Below, piece by piece: positions 34,151-44,724 of a stretch of 64,000 nt of DNA. Within the stretch, counting starts at the first letter, position 1, and the number at the start of each line of letters is the position of its first letter. The translations under genes were made by a program, and so were the position numbers. Origin of the DNA: Glutinoglossum americanum (Eukaryota; Ascomycota; Geoglossomycetes; Geoglossales; Geoglossaceae); assembly GCA_020080175.1 (NCBI GenBank), contig JAGHQL010000113.1, forward strand, positions 1 to 64,000, written 5' to 3'. The notes under the pieces are model-generated. The model was not told the DNA's origin. It made no database searches and saw only the letters and a list, made by a program, of their open reading frames with translations.

Positions 34151-34918
34151 TGTATTATGGTGGCTACCGGGTAAGGGCTCGGTGGGCTACCAAACAAACT
34201 GAGAAGGAGGGCTAGCCCTGAGGAAGGCCAGCGGAGCATAAGGGGGTCTACCCTATATATAATATACTAAGCCGGTAACATACGAGGGGGGCCCGCAAGG
34301 TCCTACTAATGACATCATCATAGGAACTCCACATGAGAGCACGGCTGGTGAAGGAACCGCATGGGCATCATAGGAACTCTACATGGGAGCATGGTCGGTA
34401 GCGAAGGAACTACACGGTATCATAGGAACTCCATATAGGAGCACAGCCAGTAGCAAAGAAACCATATGAGTATCATAGGAACTCTACATGGGAGTATGGC
34501 TAGCAGCGAAGGAACCGCATAGTATCATAGGAACTTCATATAGGAGCACGGGCAGCAGCAGAAGGTATGGCCTGTAGTGAGGGAACCACATGGGCATCAT
34601 AAGGACTTCCCAATGGAAACACAGCTGGAGGCAAGAGGTCAGTACGCGTCTATGGAGGGAACTGGGCAGGTCCCTACCCATGGGCCTCTCAGGGCCATTA
34701 GTATATATAGAAGGCCGAGGAGGGTCCAGAAGGGAACCTCATCGGTCAATACCATAATCACATTAGATAGATTATTAAGGACCATTAGGCTTACCCTCCT
34801 GTCATGCTACATGGCCGGCCTCCCTTGCTTCATCATGACTGGCCCTCTAAGGCTAGCTTGGCCTCGACGCCTGCGACACTTAACCTTCGCGGCCTAGCTT
34901 ATATAAGCAGCTGTCACA
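34151..34918 (+). repeat. LTR-like dispersed repeat, family 1, copy 3 (best preserved)
   Basis: 768 bp, TGTATTATGG ... AGCTGTCACA, with TATATATAATATAC near 34,250. It has an internal array of about seven ~54-bp units (GGAACTCTACATGGGAGCAT followed by GGCTAGCAGCGAAGGAACCG). Least AT-shifted of the three copies, hence probably youngest. Solo; no coding region adjoins it. Confidence 0.7.
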
Positions 34919-35400
34919 TTATGGAATCAATATAGCATTTGCTTAACTAGTAGTCACAACTGCTTCTAAAACAGTTTAAACAACTTATGAGGTAGATGGT
35001 AGTTAGTAATAATCAGATCCTAACTGAGGTACATACTTTGAGAGTAAGGGATCAATAAGTACCTTCTGAATTACTTTCTCTTTTACCTAACTTGAGTCTT
35101 TAAGTAAAGAAAAAGAAAAGAAGTACTAGAAAGTGAGCTCTTACAGGTACAGAGGCTTCTAAGCATGCTCAGAAAGCAATGACAAGAGTTCAAACAAGAG
35201 CAAAGGCAGCAGAGGTAACTAGAAGCACTCAGGGGGAAAAGACAGTCACAGTCTCCAGAAGGCAAACTTATAGTCAAAAAGCAGCTGAAAATCAGTTATA
35301 GAAGGTTGCATCTGTAACTAGGTTTTATCATTCATATTGCTATTCACTCTATCTGCTCTGTTCTGGGGTCTACTATACTAAGCCTCCAGGGCAGTCAAAA
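34919..35400 (+). pseudogene. Basic C-terminal transposase-like remnant before the right inverted repeat
   Basis: From about 35,095 one frame reads VKKKKRSTRK, then GTEASKHAQKAMTRVQTRAK and TRSTQGEKTV up to a TAG near 35,300. The composition (basic, Ala/Gln-rich, helical) resembles the tail of a DNA transposase. Order and strand fit the end of the MULE bounded at 35,468, but pogo-type tails look alike. The assignment is tentative. Confidence 0.3.
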
Positions 35401-35468
35401 ACTCCGGGGCAGTTGAACATGACTCTCAAAATCACGACTTTCCGAAATGACTGCCCGGAGACAGGCCG
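35401..35468 (-). repeat. Right terminal inverted repeat of the composite element
   Basis: Reverse complement matches 24,993-25,060 (CGGCCTGTCTCCGGGCAGTC and on). Marks the return from AT-rich to ordinary base composition. Confidence 0.75.
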
Positions 35469-35868
35469 GAATATCTCAGTACAACCCGCTACTTAATTAT
35501 AGCCATGAGACGACCAAGAACACAGATATTGCCTATCCGATGTATAGAGAACGATAATGAGGGTGTTCGGCGGTCGGCCGTGGCACGTGGGCTTTGCCCT
35601 GAGGGCTAATGGTATCTACCGAGTAGTTACATATACTGTTGCAGAATGCTTAGGTAAGTCGAATAGAAGTAGATTTAAGTCATGTGGAGCACATGCCGCT
35701 TTTGTGTTTAGCTCAACCAAGACCCAACTTTGTTGCGGCTAAAATGCCTTCCCCGCACCCCCACCTCCAAGTCAACGTCAACGGCCATGGCTCTACTTCG
35801 CCCCCAGTCAATCGTTGTGATTCTAAGAAGCTAGCTTGGCTTTTATATATGTTAGTGGGGTACCGACT
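35469..35868. other. Short intergenic stretch
   Basis: No gene seen. It precedes the ATG of the NLR relic; a TTTTATATATG string at 35,840-35,850 could be a TATA-like element. Confidence 0.4.
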
Positions 35869-37195
35869 ATGAGAAAGTGGCTCAGTAAGCTGCACTACGG
35901 CAGAGAGGGTAACAGCGATGGTGCCCGTAGGGATCTGTATGGAATAAAGGTCCTCAAAGAACCGGTAGATTGCACACAAGCTTCCGTTGAGTAAGTTGAT
36001 GCTTCAAATTTGGTCTATTACTACGGAAATCTCTACTTCCATATTAAGACGCTGCACAGCATCGTGTTCGTTCACGGTCTTGCTGGCCGTCGTGAAAAGA
36101 CGTGGCTTTGCACAAAGCCTTACCCCTTTAGTTATAGCGCCAGACCATGGTCAAGAGGCACTCGTCAGCTTATTGTTAGATAAAGGAGCAGATATCACGG
36201 CTGAGGATAACATAATGGGAACTGCACCTAGTCGGGCGGCATTTGGCCAGCACCGGCGGATCTTGCTAGACAAGGCAAATACCCTTGGTATCCGAGGCAA
36301 GCACCAAAACTGCGCACTTGGCACTGCAGCCTCAGAGGACCACGGGGAAATAGTTGGACTCCTGTTAGACGAGGGAGCCGATATTAACTGGCTACCAATG
36401 TTCGTCCTCCGTTGTCTTGGGTGGCGGCCTATGGAAATGTAGAACTAGCAAAGCTCTTACTAGATCTTGGTGCTGACACTAGTGCGAAGAATCCTAGGGG
36501 GATAGCGGCACTACACGAAGCGGCCAAATGGGGATCCACACAGATAGCACAACTCCTACTTAGTCACGGCGCCAACGCTACAGAGGGGTATTCCGATGGA
36601 ATGACAGCCTTACATGGCATACCGCTGTGCCTGGTGAGCGATACTATTGGGAGGGTTTTGGAAAAGCAAACCCCCCTGAGGAAATAGTCAAGTTCTTGAT
36701 TCAGAAAGATGTCAGCTTTATGGGGATTAGGGACTGATCTAGACAAAGCCCAATAGACCATGCAGTACATCCGATCGGTATCCACGAAACTAGACGCAGG
36801 ACTAACCGCGCGGCTGTCCTTTGGGAATTTCTCAGTGCTGGAGCTGAGACTCCAAGGATAGTTCAAAAACCGGCTTTACAAGACATCCGTAAGCGGCGGC
36901 CCCTTGCCCGCAAGGCTCTTGATGAGGTCTTAGTAGCTCTAGTGAAACAATCGCACTGGGGCTTACCCCACGAATCTCTAGCGACGGTCTTAGAATTGAT
37001 GGAAAGGGAATAGTTTTCTTTCCCAGAATCGCTCACGAAATATTAGCCCCTGATGGGAAGGTGGGCGAATGGCTGACTCCAGCTGACATACTAAGAGCCG
37101 AGAGGCTGAAAAAATATGGCCAAGTGAGGTGCGATTGCTGTCAATCATATTCCCGACCACCACCCCTGCTGCCATTGCAGTACATGCAGCGATGA
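35869..37195 (+). pseudogene. NLR relic: alpha/beta-hydrolase start joined to ankyrin repeats
   Basis: An ATG at 35,869 opens MRKWLSKLHYG ... LYGIKVLKEPVD. A good 69-nt intron (35,991-36,059, GTAAGT..CACAG) splices in frame to DIVFVHGLAGRREKTWL. This is the characteristic start of fungal hydrolase-type NLRs, where VFVHGL begins the alpha/beta-hydrolase fold. Right after KTWL (about 36,108) the reading shifts frame into ankyrin repeats (LLLDKGADITAED, LLLDEGADIN, then in another frame LAKLLLDLGADTSAKN and IAQLLLSHGANA). The rest of the hydrolase and the whole NACHT motor are missing. A broken C-terminal region with CDCC follows to about 37,195. An internal deletion plus frameshifts make it dead. 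Family knowledge: such proteins sense non-self signals. Confidence 0.65.
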
Positions 37196-37534
37196 TGACT
37201 GATGTTTGCGAGATGTGTTATGGTAAAGGCATAAGGTGCGAGGAAGGCGACCATGTCATGGTCAAACGTTAGTGCTAGGCCCTACACGTGGGACACACCA
37301 CTGCGGCGCACAATGAAGGGCCATGGTATCCGAAAGATACGACCGGAAGAATGCTCAACAATAGATACCATAGGGCCGAGCGCCATGTGATTACTTAACT
37401 CTAGCCCTCCATGGGCTCGCTACTCTCTGTGGATACCAAAGCAACAAGATCTGCTTCTTCAAACATTTCCTAGGCCACCCCGCTTAGTTTTCCTCCAACT
37501 CAATCTTTGGTTTATATTTTCCTCAACCCATTTT

Positions 37535-40500
37535 TCAATCTGTGTGGTCTATCAGCACCTGCAAGAGAGAGGAACGACCTTTCAAGGAACTGCCACTAAC
37601 AGGACTGTACTTAAAGACGAGCCATCCAAGAACAGTGAGGATCAAAGTGGCTCCTCCAAAGAGGATATACCAACGCCAATCCGGGCTGTTTTTTTAGTAA
37701 ATCCACGTTCATACCGAATAGGCTCTGAGGGTGAATTGCCTCGTCAGCTGCTATAGCCAAGCTACAAATTGGGATATATTGTGAAACCTTACCGAAGCAA
37801 ACATCGCAGGTAAGAAGATGAACTGGGTAAGTCAGCTTCAGTCAAGTAGGTGACAAAGCCAAGCATAATCTTACAGTAATCCAACTTAGGCGCTTCATGC
37901 TTGTTGCGAGGCTCGTTGATCTATGAGCCTCATTGATCGAGACCCATGCAAACTCCTGCATAAGATCAGCTGGGGCGAATTAATTGGGAGTATAGTTAGA
38001 TACTAACCAATTGCAAAAGATCCCTTACTGTTTGATCCAGCCGGCCGATCCGATCATTGACGTTTTGTGCGAAGTCATCTATTGTATGCTGCACGTCTTT
38101 CAAACCATTGCCCTCATTATAGAGACGACAATGCTCCACCGCAAATTCTCTAGCAGTATGAACTTGGTTTCCCAAGATGCTGCGAAACTCAGTCCACTTT
38201 TGCGCATCTTCCGCAAGGCGATGTATGAGCTCGGAACTCTTCCCCCTCTCATGCAGTTGATCAAGGCGCTGTATTGTATCATCGATTTGGTTAGCGGATT
38301 GGGGGTAATTAGAGAGTTAAATATGTATACGTCTAAGACTGGCAATAGCTAGGGTTGACTCACACTGTCGGATAGATGCTTCTCAGCGAGGTCACATAGC
38401 ATCACTTTTCTTTCAGACAGAATATGAACTGTGTGAAAAATTCAACGCTATCGTCTGGAATCCAACCATAGGGCAGTGTGCTGAAGTGGTCTTTAGATTT
38501 CCAACATGACTCGTTCGGGTTCGTAGGTGGCATCATGGTCCATGTTATTCTACCTCCCCCCCAGTCAGGTGTCTTGAATTGTTTCTGGCCTTCTAAACCC
38601 TGCCCAGCTGGAAACCAAACTGCCACAGAAAAGCTAATACCTGGACCGCCATTCTGTTCTTGGTGGGAAATTTGCAATATATCAGGCTGCAGAGTGTCCT
38701 TCGAGTCGGGAATCAAGCCCCTCTGCCAGGGAGAGCAATGCGTGAATAAGCTTGGAATATTCAGCTACGCTTCATTCCGTACATAAGAGGAGCGAGTCGA
38801 CTCACAAGAGGCGTCTTTCTGTCTCGGAATTATCTGACGTCTGTGCTAATTTGTCTGGGATATCCCTTTCCGCAATAAAGCGTACGCATTTCTCTCCCCT
38901 ACCTCCTTCTGACAGCTGTACAATATCTTGTACTTGTTTTCCATATGCATTAAGCCAATCGCTGGCCATGATGTCTTTTGTGTCCGCCGAACTCTTAAGC
39001 AGCAACTCGATGAGATCGTGGGCCCCATGCTGAATCGCTAGGCGTAGTGGAGCCATACCATCGCGATCCTTCGAGTTGATATTTGCTCCAGAAGAGAGGA
39101 GTTTTGTCGCTATCCCTAAACGCCTATACAAAATTGCAATATGTAACGGAGTTCGGCTGAGAGAATCCCTAGCATTGACATCATACTCAACATCGAGGAG
39201 TAGTCCTACCAGCGTTTGCTCCCTTTCCTGGACTAGCGTATGCAACGTGGTGCTATCTCTACGGGCAAGCAGCCTCGCCACCCCCTTGTGCCTTTTCTCT
39301 GCTGCCCACCGCAGCGGCGCCCGACCGCCTTTGTCCTTGGAATTTGGATCGATGCCTTTCTTCGCGAGCAGCAGCCCCACAACCTGCCTTTGACCCTTCT
39401 CAGCTGCCCAAGACAGTGGCGTCCGACCGTCTTTGTCCTTAGAATTTAGATCGATGCCGTCCTTCAGGAGCAGCAGCCCCACAGCCTCCCCTTGACCCTT
39501 CTCAGCTGCCCAAGACAGTGGTGTCCGACCGTCGTTGTCCTTAGAATTTAGATCGATGCCGTCCTTCAGGAGCAGCAGCCCCACAACCCGCCCTTGACAC
39601 TTCTCAGCTGCCCAAGACAGTGGCGTCCGACCGTCGTTGTCCTTGGAATTTAGACCGATGCCGTCCTTTGCGAGCCGCCACACAACCTCCTCTTGACCCT
39701 TCTCAGCTGCCCAAGACAGTGGCGTCCGACGGCGGTTGTCCTTGGAATTTGGATCGATGCCGTCCTTTGCGAGCAGCAGTTCTACAAACCCCCCCTGCCC
39801 CTCCTCAGCTGCCCACGACAGCAGCGTCCGACCGTGGTTGTCCTTGGAATTTGGATCGATGCCGCCCTTTGTGAGTAGCAGTCTTACAATCTCTAGCCGC
39901 CCCTCCTTGGCTGCCCGCGACAGCAGTGTCAGGCGACATTCGTCCTTGGAATTCGGATTGATGCCGTCCTTTGCGAGCAGCAGTTCTACAATCCGCCCCC
40001 GCCCCTCCTCGGCTGCCCACGACAGCGGCGTCCGACCGCGGTTGTCCTTGGAATTTGGGTTGATGCCGTCCTTTGCAAGCAGCAGTTCTACAATCCGCCC
40101 CCGCCCCTCCTCAGCTGCCCACCACAGTGGCGTCCGACCGTAGTCGTCCTTGGAATTTGGGTCGATGCCGTCCTTTGCGAGCAGCAGTTCTACAATCCGC
40201 CCCCGCCCCTCCTCGGCTGCCCACGACAGCGGCGTCCGACCGCGGTTGTCCTTGGAATTTGGGTCGATGCCGTCCTTTGCAAGCAGCAGTTCTACAATCC
40301 GCCCCTGCCCCTCCTCAGCTGCCCACAACAGCGGCGTCCGACCGCGGCCGTCCTTGGAATCTGGATCGATACCGTCCTTTGCGAGCAGCAGTTCTACAAT
40401 CCGCCCCCGCCCCTCCTCAGCTGCCCACGACAGCGGCGTTCGACCGTAGTTGTCCTTGGAATTTGGGTCGATGCCGCCCTTTGTGAGTAGCAGTCTTACA

Positions 40501-40745
40501 ATCTCTAGCCGCCCCTCCTTAGCTGCCCGCGACAGCGGCGTTAGGCCGTGTTTATCCTTGGAATTTGGGTCGATGCCGTCCTTCGCGAGTAGCAGCTTCA
40601 CTACTGCCTTATACCCCTTCCTTACGGCCACCAACAGCGGCGTCCGGCCACGGTTATCCTTGGAATTTAGATCAACGCCTTCCTCCGCGAGCAGCGCCTC
40701 CACAGCGATTCGGTTTCCCCGTGACACTGCGTCTAGGAGATCCAT
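37535..40745 (-). pseudogene. Ankyrin-repeat/CorA-like fusion gene, two lesions
   Basis: Exon 1 (38,806-40,745) starts MDLLDAVSRGNR and encodes about 18 ankyrin repeats, most of the form GIDPNSKDNRGRTPLSWAAE. A 55-nt intron leads to exon 2 (to about 38,364; GLIPDSKDTLQPDILQ, YGWIPDD). Later exons at 38,008-38,278, 37,875-37,955, 37,793-37,822 and 37,535-37,724 give the C-terminal CorA-like part: coiled coil, EFAWVSINEAHRSTSLATSM, FIFLPAMFAS, SLFGMNVD with the GMN signature, and a second membrane helix (YILFGGATLILTVLGWLVF). Defects: an in-frame TGA at 38,402-38,404 with a frame change before LAEKHLSDS, and an A7 run (37,689-37,695) where A6 would keep frame. Either could be an assembly error; both together suggest a recent pseudogene. 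CorA proteins are Mg2+ channels; these fusions may instead be membrane-anchored sensors. Confidence 0.75.
39330..40690 (-). repeat. 102-bp in-frame tandem array inside the ankyrin gene
   Basis: About 13 consecutive near-identical 102-bp units, each one 34-residue ankyrin repeat. Recurrent strings are GTCCTTGGAATTTGGGTCGA and CCTTTGCGAGCAGCAGTTCT. Most differences fall in the loop (N/K/D-x-G/R-R), as expected for expansion by unequal exchange with variation at the binding surface. Confidence 0.9.
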
Positions 40746-41789
40746 CCTTGATGGGTCTCTAGCTAACCGGCATTGGAGCGAACAATAAGTATCCGTAGAA
40801 AACCTGCGGAGTCGGCCCACTGGCTGGAGGCTATCTCAAGTTACTCTACGTAGTACGTACAGAGGCTCACACCAAAAGTAATCGAACTCTTAACTAGAAC
40901 CAGTCAAGCGAAATGCTGCTTTAAGGGGGCTCAGCTTTTCCTAGTGGGGGGTAGGCTTAACTAGATTTTGGTTTGGCAATGCCTAAGCGAAGCCTAAAGA
41001 GATGTCTTAAAACTTTTGGTGCGGGCCTCATGCTTGCAAGCTGGGTGCTTCATACGTCATAGCTGCAAGGGAGCTGCAAGGGCACGTGTCATAGCTTGGC
41101 ATCGGCACAATGTTAGTCCGCCTAATTACATAGTCAAGGCGATGCCCACCTCTTCTTGGGGTTCGCACCAATTCAACTCTTGCTATTCTACACTGTTATT
41201 GCAATGCTCTTCGTGTGCCCTGTCTGAATCAACCGCTCTCACACTAGGATATGGCAATAAAGTCACCCATGCTGAAACCAAGGTTTATGGTAACCCAGAA
41301 ACAACAACGTAATTCTATGTGTATATAAAAAGAAGATGATGTAGCGAAATCAAGTAGTTCAATCCTCCTTACCTGTCCTCCTATCCGCCTAATTCTGTGC
41401 CCACTTCTGTGCTACCCTATGTGAACCCGGTAAGGCAGTTTTCTCCCCCTCCCTTTCTCCAGTTTACCCTCCAATTCGTCTCTTCGTAACTGTTATAGTT
41501 AGCGTTTCGAGTCAATTATCAACTGGCATCTCCCCACTAGCGGTGGTCTAGCTAACTAACATATTAGATAATTTTGCGTTTCACCCAAAGTAAACTAATA
41601 TTGCGATAGCTGCAATAGGGAAGGCCGCCCGTGGAACAATACCAATGGACGCCTTGGTTGCCAGTCCCATTTCATTCATCATCGAGTCAATCGCAAGATT
41701 AGCCCCATGAGTACGCCGTATCCACTTACCAGGCAGTGAAGCAACTTCCAGCACTGGGAAATGCTGTTGAGGGCGTATTTCTTAATGGC
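40746..41789. other. Upstream region, no gene seen
   Basis: Presumed promoter of the ankyrin-CorA gene, then nothing coding. A TATA-like TGTATATAAAAAG at about 41,317 followed by a C/T-rich tail to 41,420 resembles an LTR or promoter end, but there is no second copy. Confidence 0.4.
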
Positions 41790-42195
41790 CCTTTTAGGAG
41801 GGGACTGTATCGAAGGAGTTGCGAAGTTGACTCGTCCCCGCATGCAAGGTCAAGAGCTGTCTTATCGTTAGGCAACTTGACAGATGCATCAGCTCCTTAT
41901 TGCCGTCAACAACGGCTCGATGTAAAGCCGTATGCCCATCGAGAGTCGTGCCACCAATGCTTACCCCATGCTCCAGCAAAAGCATGGTTACCTGGCCATA
42001 ATTGCCGATCACTTCTTGTTGCAGCGTTGTCCGTTGAGTTTTGGGGTTGAGTGACTCGCCGTCTGCACCATCCTGTAGTAGCAACTACATGGCAGACTGG
42101 AGGCCCAGAGATGCCGCGATATAGAGAGCCTTGTCGCCATCTTTTGCCATTCCCTGTTGTCTGCACCTCGGACCAGAAGAAGCCGTATCACGCAA
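41790..42195 (-). pseudogene. Ankyrin-repeat relic
   Basis: Minus-strand fragments in two frames: IRLLLVRGADN and, further on, MLLQDGADGE, then VTMLLLEHGVSIGG and GHTALHRAVVDGNKELM. The LLLxxGAD and TALHxAV patterns are diagnostic of ankyrin repeats. Several frame breaks, no start and no terminus. It is abutted at 42,204 by an LTR-like repeat. Confidence 0.6.
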
Positions 42196-42203
42196 TCGTG
42201 GCC

Positions 42204-43017
42204 TGTTGTTGGTTATGCTTGGATTGGCGAAATGGTAGTGGTCAACAGTTATACAATGTAAATAGGGTCTCGAATAGCTTAATAGAATTGAATTGGTTAC
42301 TATATAATCTTGCGGACTCGCAGAGTCCTTATATGCTTCGTGGTATGGAGTCTAGGCTGCCAACGGCCGACTCAGGGGCTAAAAAGGGGGTAATTGGCCA
42401 AGACGGTGGCCGAAGGCTTTTCGGGCACCTGGCCACGAAACAACGTAGTATGGCAACTCTCTTACATTCTTGATAAAGCAGAAAGTAAACGAAAAGCAGC
42501 TCCTATATGGAGCGGGGTCTGGCCGAGCGCCATGGCTGGCTGGCTATTCCCAAATAGGAAGGTAAGAATATTGGAGGTTATGCTCGATACGCGGAAATGG
42601 TAGCTAGAACTATATAGACTGTATAAACAATAGATAGGGGTAAATTAATTAAATTGCTTGCAATTACTAGAATGTTAGCTACATGACATGAAGCTATATA
42701 AATGCTCAGCTGCCTTGCAGCCCCTTTTCCGCAGCTTACGACTGCTTTGGCCATCCTGCGGCCACTCCAGCCTTCCTTCGGTTAGCCCGAAACATATCGG
42801 TTCTACCGATATTGAACGTTCCATGGTAGCTGAGGTGGCGCCACCACTCAGCTACCCAGGGGACACCTCCTGTGCTCGACAGGGGTGCTACGGGGTGGTG
42901 CCTGAGTATTCCATAACAAAGAACATTAGGGCAGAAAACTTTTAAATACTAAACGTAATGATTTTGAGGCTGAGACCTCCTCCTTAGCTGAGGCAGACAG
43001 GGCACTAATAATGTTAT
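42204..43017 (+). repeat. LTR-like repeat, family 4, copy A, with a ~345-bp insertion
   Basis: Starts TGTTGTTGGTTATGC and matches the solo LTR at 52,753-53,200 over its first ~360 and last ~100 bp, at higher GC than that copy. Between 42,570 and 42,915 it has extra DNA bounded by AAGAATATT and AAGAACATT, an imperfect 9-bp duplication suggesting a later insertion. The insert contains a strong hairpin at about 42,826-42,857. Its right end is eroded. A fossil; no coding region. Confidence 0.7.
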
Positions 43018-43174
43018 AGGTTATGGTCGGGATAGACAAAACAATTGCATTAGTTTACTAACTACATGACAGCACGGCATAGATATAGGCAAAAAAAGGA
43101 GACCGGATCCAGCGGTTCCCGGGACGGCATGAACTGCCATGACGATCAAACAGAGCAGAACGAGACGAAACTCC

Positions 43175-43385
43175 AACAAATAACAACATGGCCCTTGCAT
43201 GCGGCTAAGTGAAGAGCGGTCTATCCATCGCGATCCTTTCCTCCAATATCGGCGCCTTCCTCCAGAGACCTTCTCGCTGCCTGTTCATCACCATGGGCAG
43301 CCGCCTCACGGAGAACGCTCTGAAATGCCGTGGCCGCCAGATCAACGCCGACTCGCGCAATTTCCACGCCGAATGGTAGTTATCT
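43175..43385 (-). pseudogene. Ankyrin-repeat relic
   Basis: Minus strand: LREAAAHGDEQAARRSLEEG, then ADIGGKDRDG-stop-TALHLAA, then CKGHVV. One TAG stands where Trp is usual, and the flanks do not continue. A single decayed ankyrin pair. Confidence 0.6.
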
Positions 43386-44194
43386 GTTGATTAATCAATT
43401 GTAACAGGATTGTAACTAGGCAGACGAGGAAACAATCGTATGTGGGCTATTCAATTGGGGGTTGAGGTTGAGGATCCGGGGTGAATATCGGTCAGGCCCC
43501 CGTTTTGGGCCCTCGCTTGGGCCCCATGCTTTGCAGAGCAACCTGAAACACAACGTTACGCCTACCCGAGAGACAACATCTTCCCAGCTGCCTCAAATCT
43601 CACATCTAGGGTGAGTCGCTGCGTTAAATTTCCCAAACAAGCAAATGCCTGAACCAGGAGAAAATTCAGTGAGGAGCTTCGCTAATTGCCGAACTAAGTT
43701 AGCTCACGGGTACATTGGTCCCAAATTAGTCTCTCACTTCCAATTCATCAGTCTGCCAAAATATTGCCGGGTCGAGCCCGCTGGTAAAATTTGAGTAAAA
43801 GCCCCTCTGCATTATTTTACCCTGTCTTTCAAAAACTACTTGGGTGTATCGTTTTTATCACGACTACTAAAGTTATAGCTGTGACATTGACATTAACTAT
43901 TAATGCTACCTAAAGCAATAACTATTGTAATAAATGTGGCAGTAGGAGCACATAGAGAATTTCCTAATCGCCACTACGTTGTTTGGAGACAACACAAAAA
44001 GAGTCATTTCCCAGCTTTGAGTTCAAAAAGGTGTTCCGGCTCTGAGAGATGGCCCAAGATGAATGAAATGCTATTTAGATAGTTTTTTTTAACGGGGTGT
44101 GCATGGCGAACCGATATATATGTGCAGGATATATTGGAGCCACCGGTTACCCGGATAGAAGGGGATCGGAGTCAATTGCCGAAGTGTGCGTTGA
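43386..44194. other. Gene-free stretch
   Basis: Nothing recognised except T-rich runs near 43,860 and 44,083. Confidence 0.4.
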
Positions 44195-44500
44195 AATTAT
44201 TCCTGCCGAACAAAGTGGCCATGAGGAAGTGGTACGGTTTTTGGCGGAAAATGGGGCCGAGTTCGAGGCTAAGAGTAGAGCGGGCGAGATAGCCTTACGC
44301 TTGGCAATCAGACGCAGCTAATCGGCAGTAGTAAAGCTTCTCCTAGAGAAGGGGATTGACGTCAACCGGAAATCACAAAGAGGAGGGACGGCCTTACCCA
44401 AGGCTACCTAATATCAAGGCCTAGAGGTGGCTTAGTCGCTGGCGAGAAATGGGGAAGGCACCAACTCGGGGAGTAGCTCCGACACAGCGATTTAGAAGGT
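44195..44500 (+). pseudogene. Ankyrin-repeat relic
   Basis: Plus strand: SGHEEVVRFLAENGAEFEAK, SRAGEIALRLAIRRS-stop, then AVVKLLLEKGIDVNRKS, RGGTALPKAT. About two and a half ankyrin repeats with several in-frame stops. It resembles the F-box-ankyrin gene at 59.4 kb in repeat style. Confidence 0.6.
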
Positions 44501-44724
44501 TCAAGAAATACTCAGTCCAGTAACTATACAAAGTAGGAATTACACATTAACCAACTCCAGCGTAGCATCAAAGTAAAACTCTCCGCCTCTAGCAAATCGA
44601 CCCTCTATAAAATAGAAGCCTGCAAGTCAACAGATATACAGAAATATATAATCCAAACGTAGAAAGCTGAATCCCCAGAGAACACAATCGCCACTCCCTA
44701 GTTCACAACCATAGGCATGGCCTC

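Larger units (their letters stand above)
24993..35468 (+). mobile_element. Nested composite: MULE-type transposon interrupted by a Helitron, LTR-like copies and a MITE
   Basis: A 68-bp sequence at 24,993-25,060 recurs inverted at 35,401-35,468 with only a handful of mismatches. Between them lie pieces of one Mutator-like transposase in consistent order and strand: a FAR1-like N-terminal zinc region (25,430-25,870), a catalytic core (31,900-32,045) and its continuation (32,345-32,870). The gap between the first two is exactly the Helitron 25,952-31,590. Later gaps hold LTR-like copies and a MITE. The simplest reading is one old MULE with terminal inverted repeats that collected insertions and RIP. 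No matching 9-bp flank duplication was found, so the outer boundary is inferred, not proven. Confidence 0.55.

Noticed and set aside
20677-34918. Reading the family 1 copies at 20.7 and 34.15 kb as the two LTRs of one giant retrotransposon
   Set aside because: They differ in age and length, the DNA between them contains an intact host gene, a MULE nest and a Helitron, and no retroelement coding region of matching strand is present.
38011-38352. 113-codon plus-strand frame opposite the CorA part
   Set aside because: The minus strand there encodes a coiled-coil exon with matching splice sites of the ankyrin-CorA gene; the plus frame is its shadow.
39620-40788. Long plus-strand frames opposite the ankyrin array
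   Set aside because: They are repetitive shadows of the 102-bp ankyrin units on the minus strand.
41080-41430. Possible solo LTR (TATA-like TGTATATAAAAAG with C/T-rich tail)
   Set aside because: No second copy in the window and no clear TG..CA ends or target duplication.
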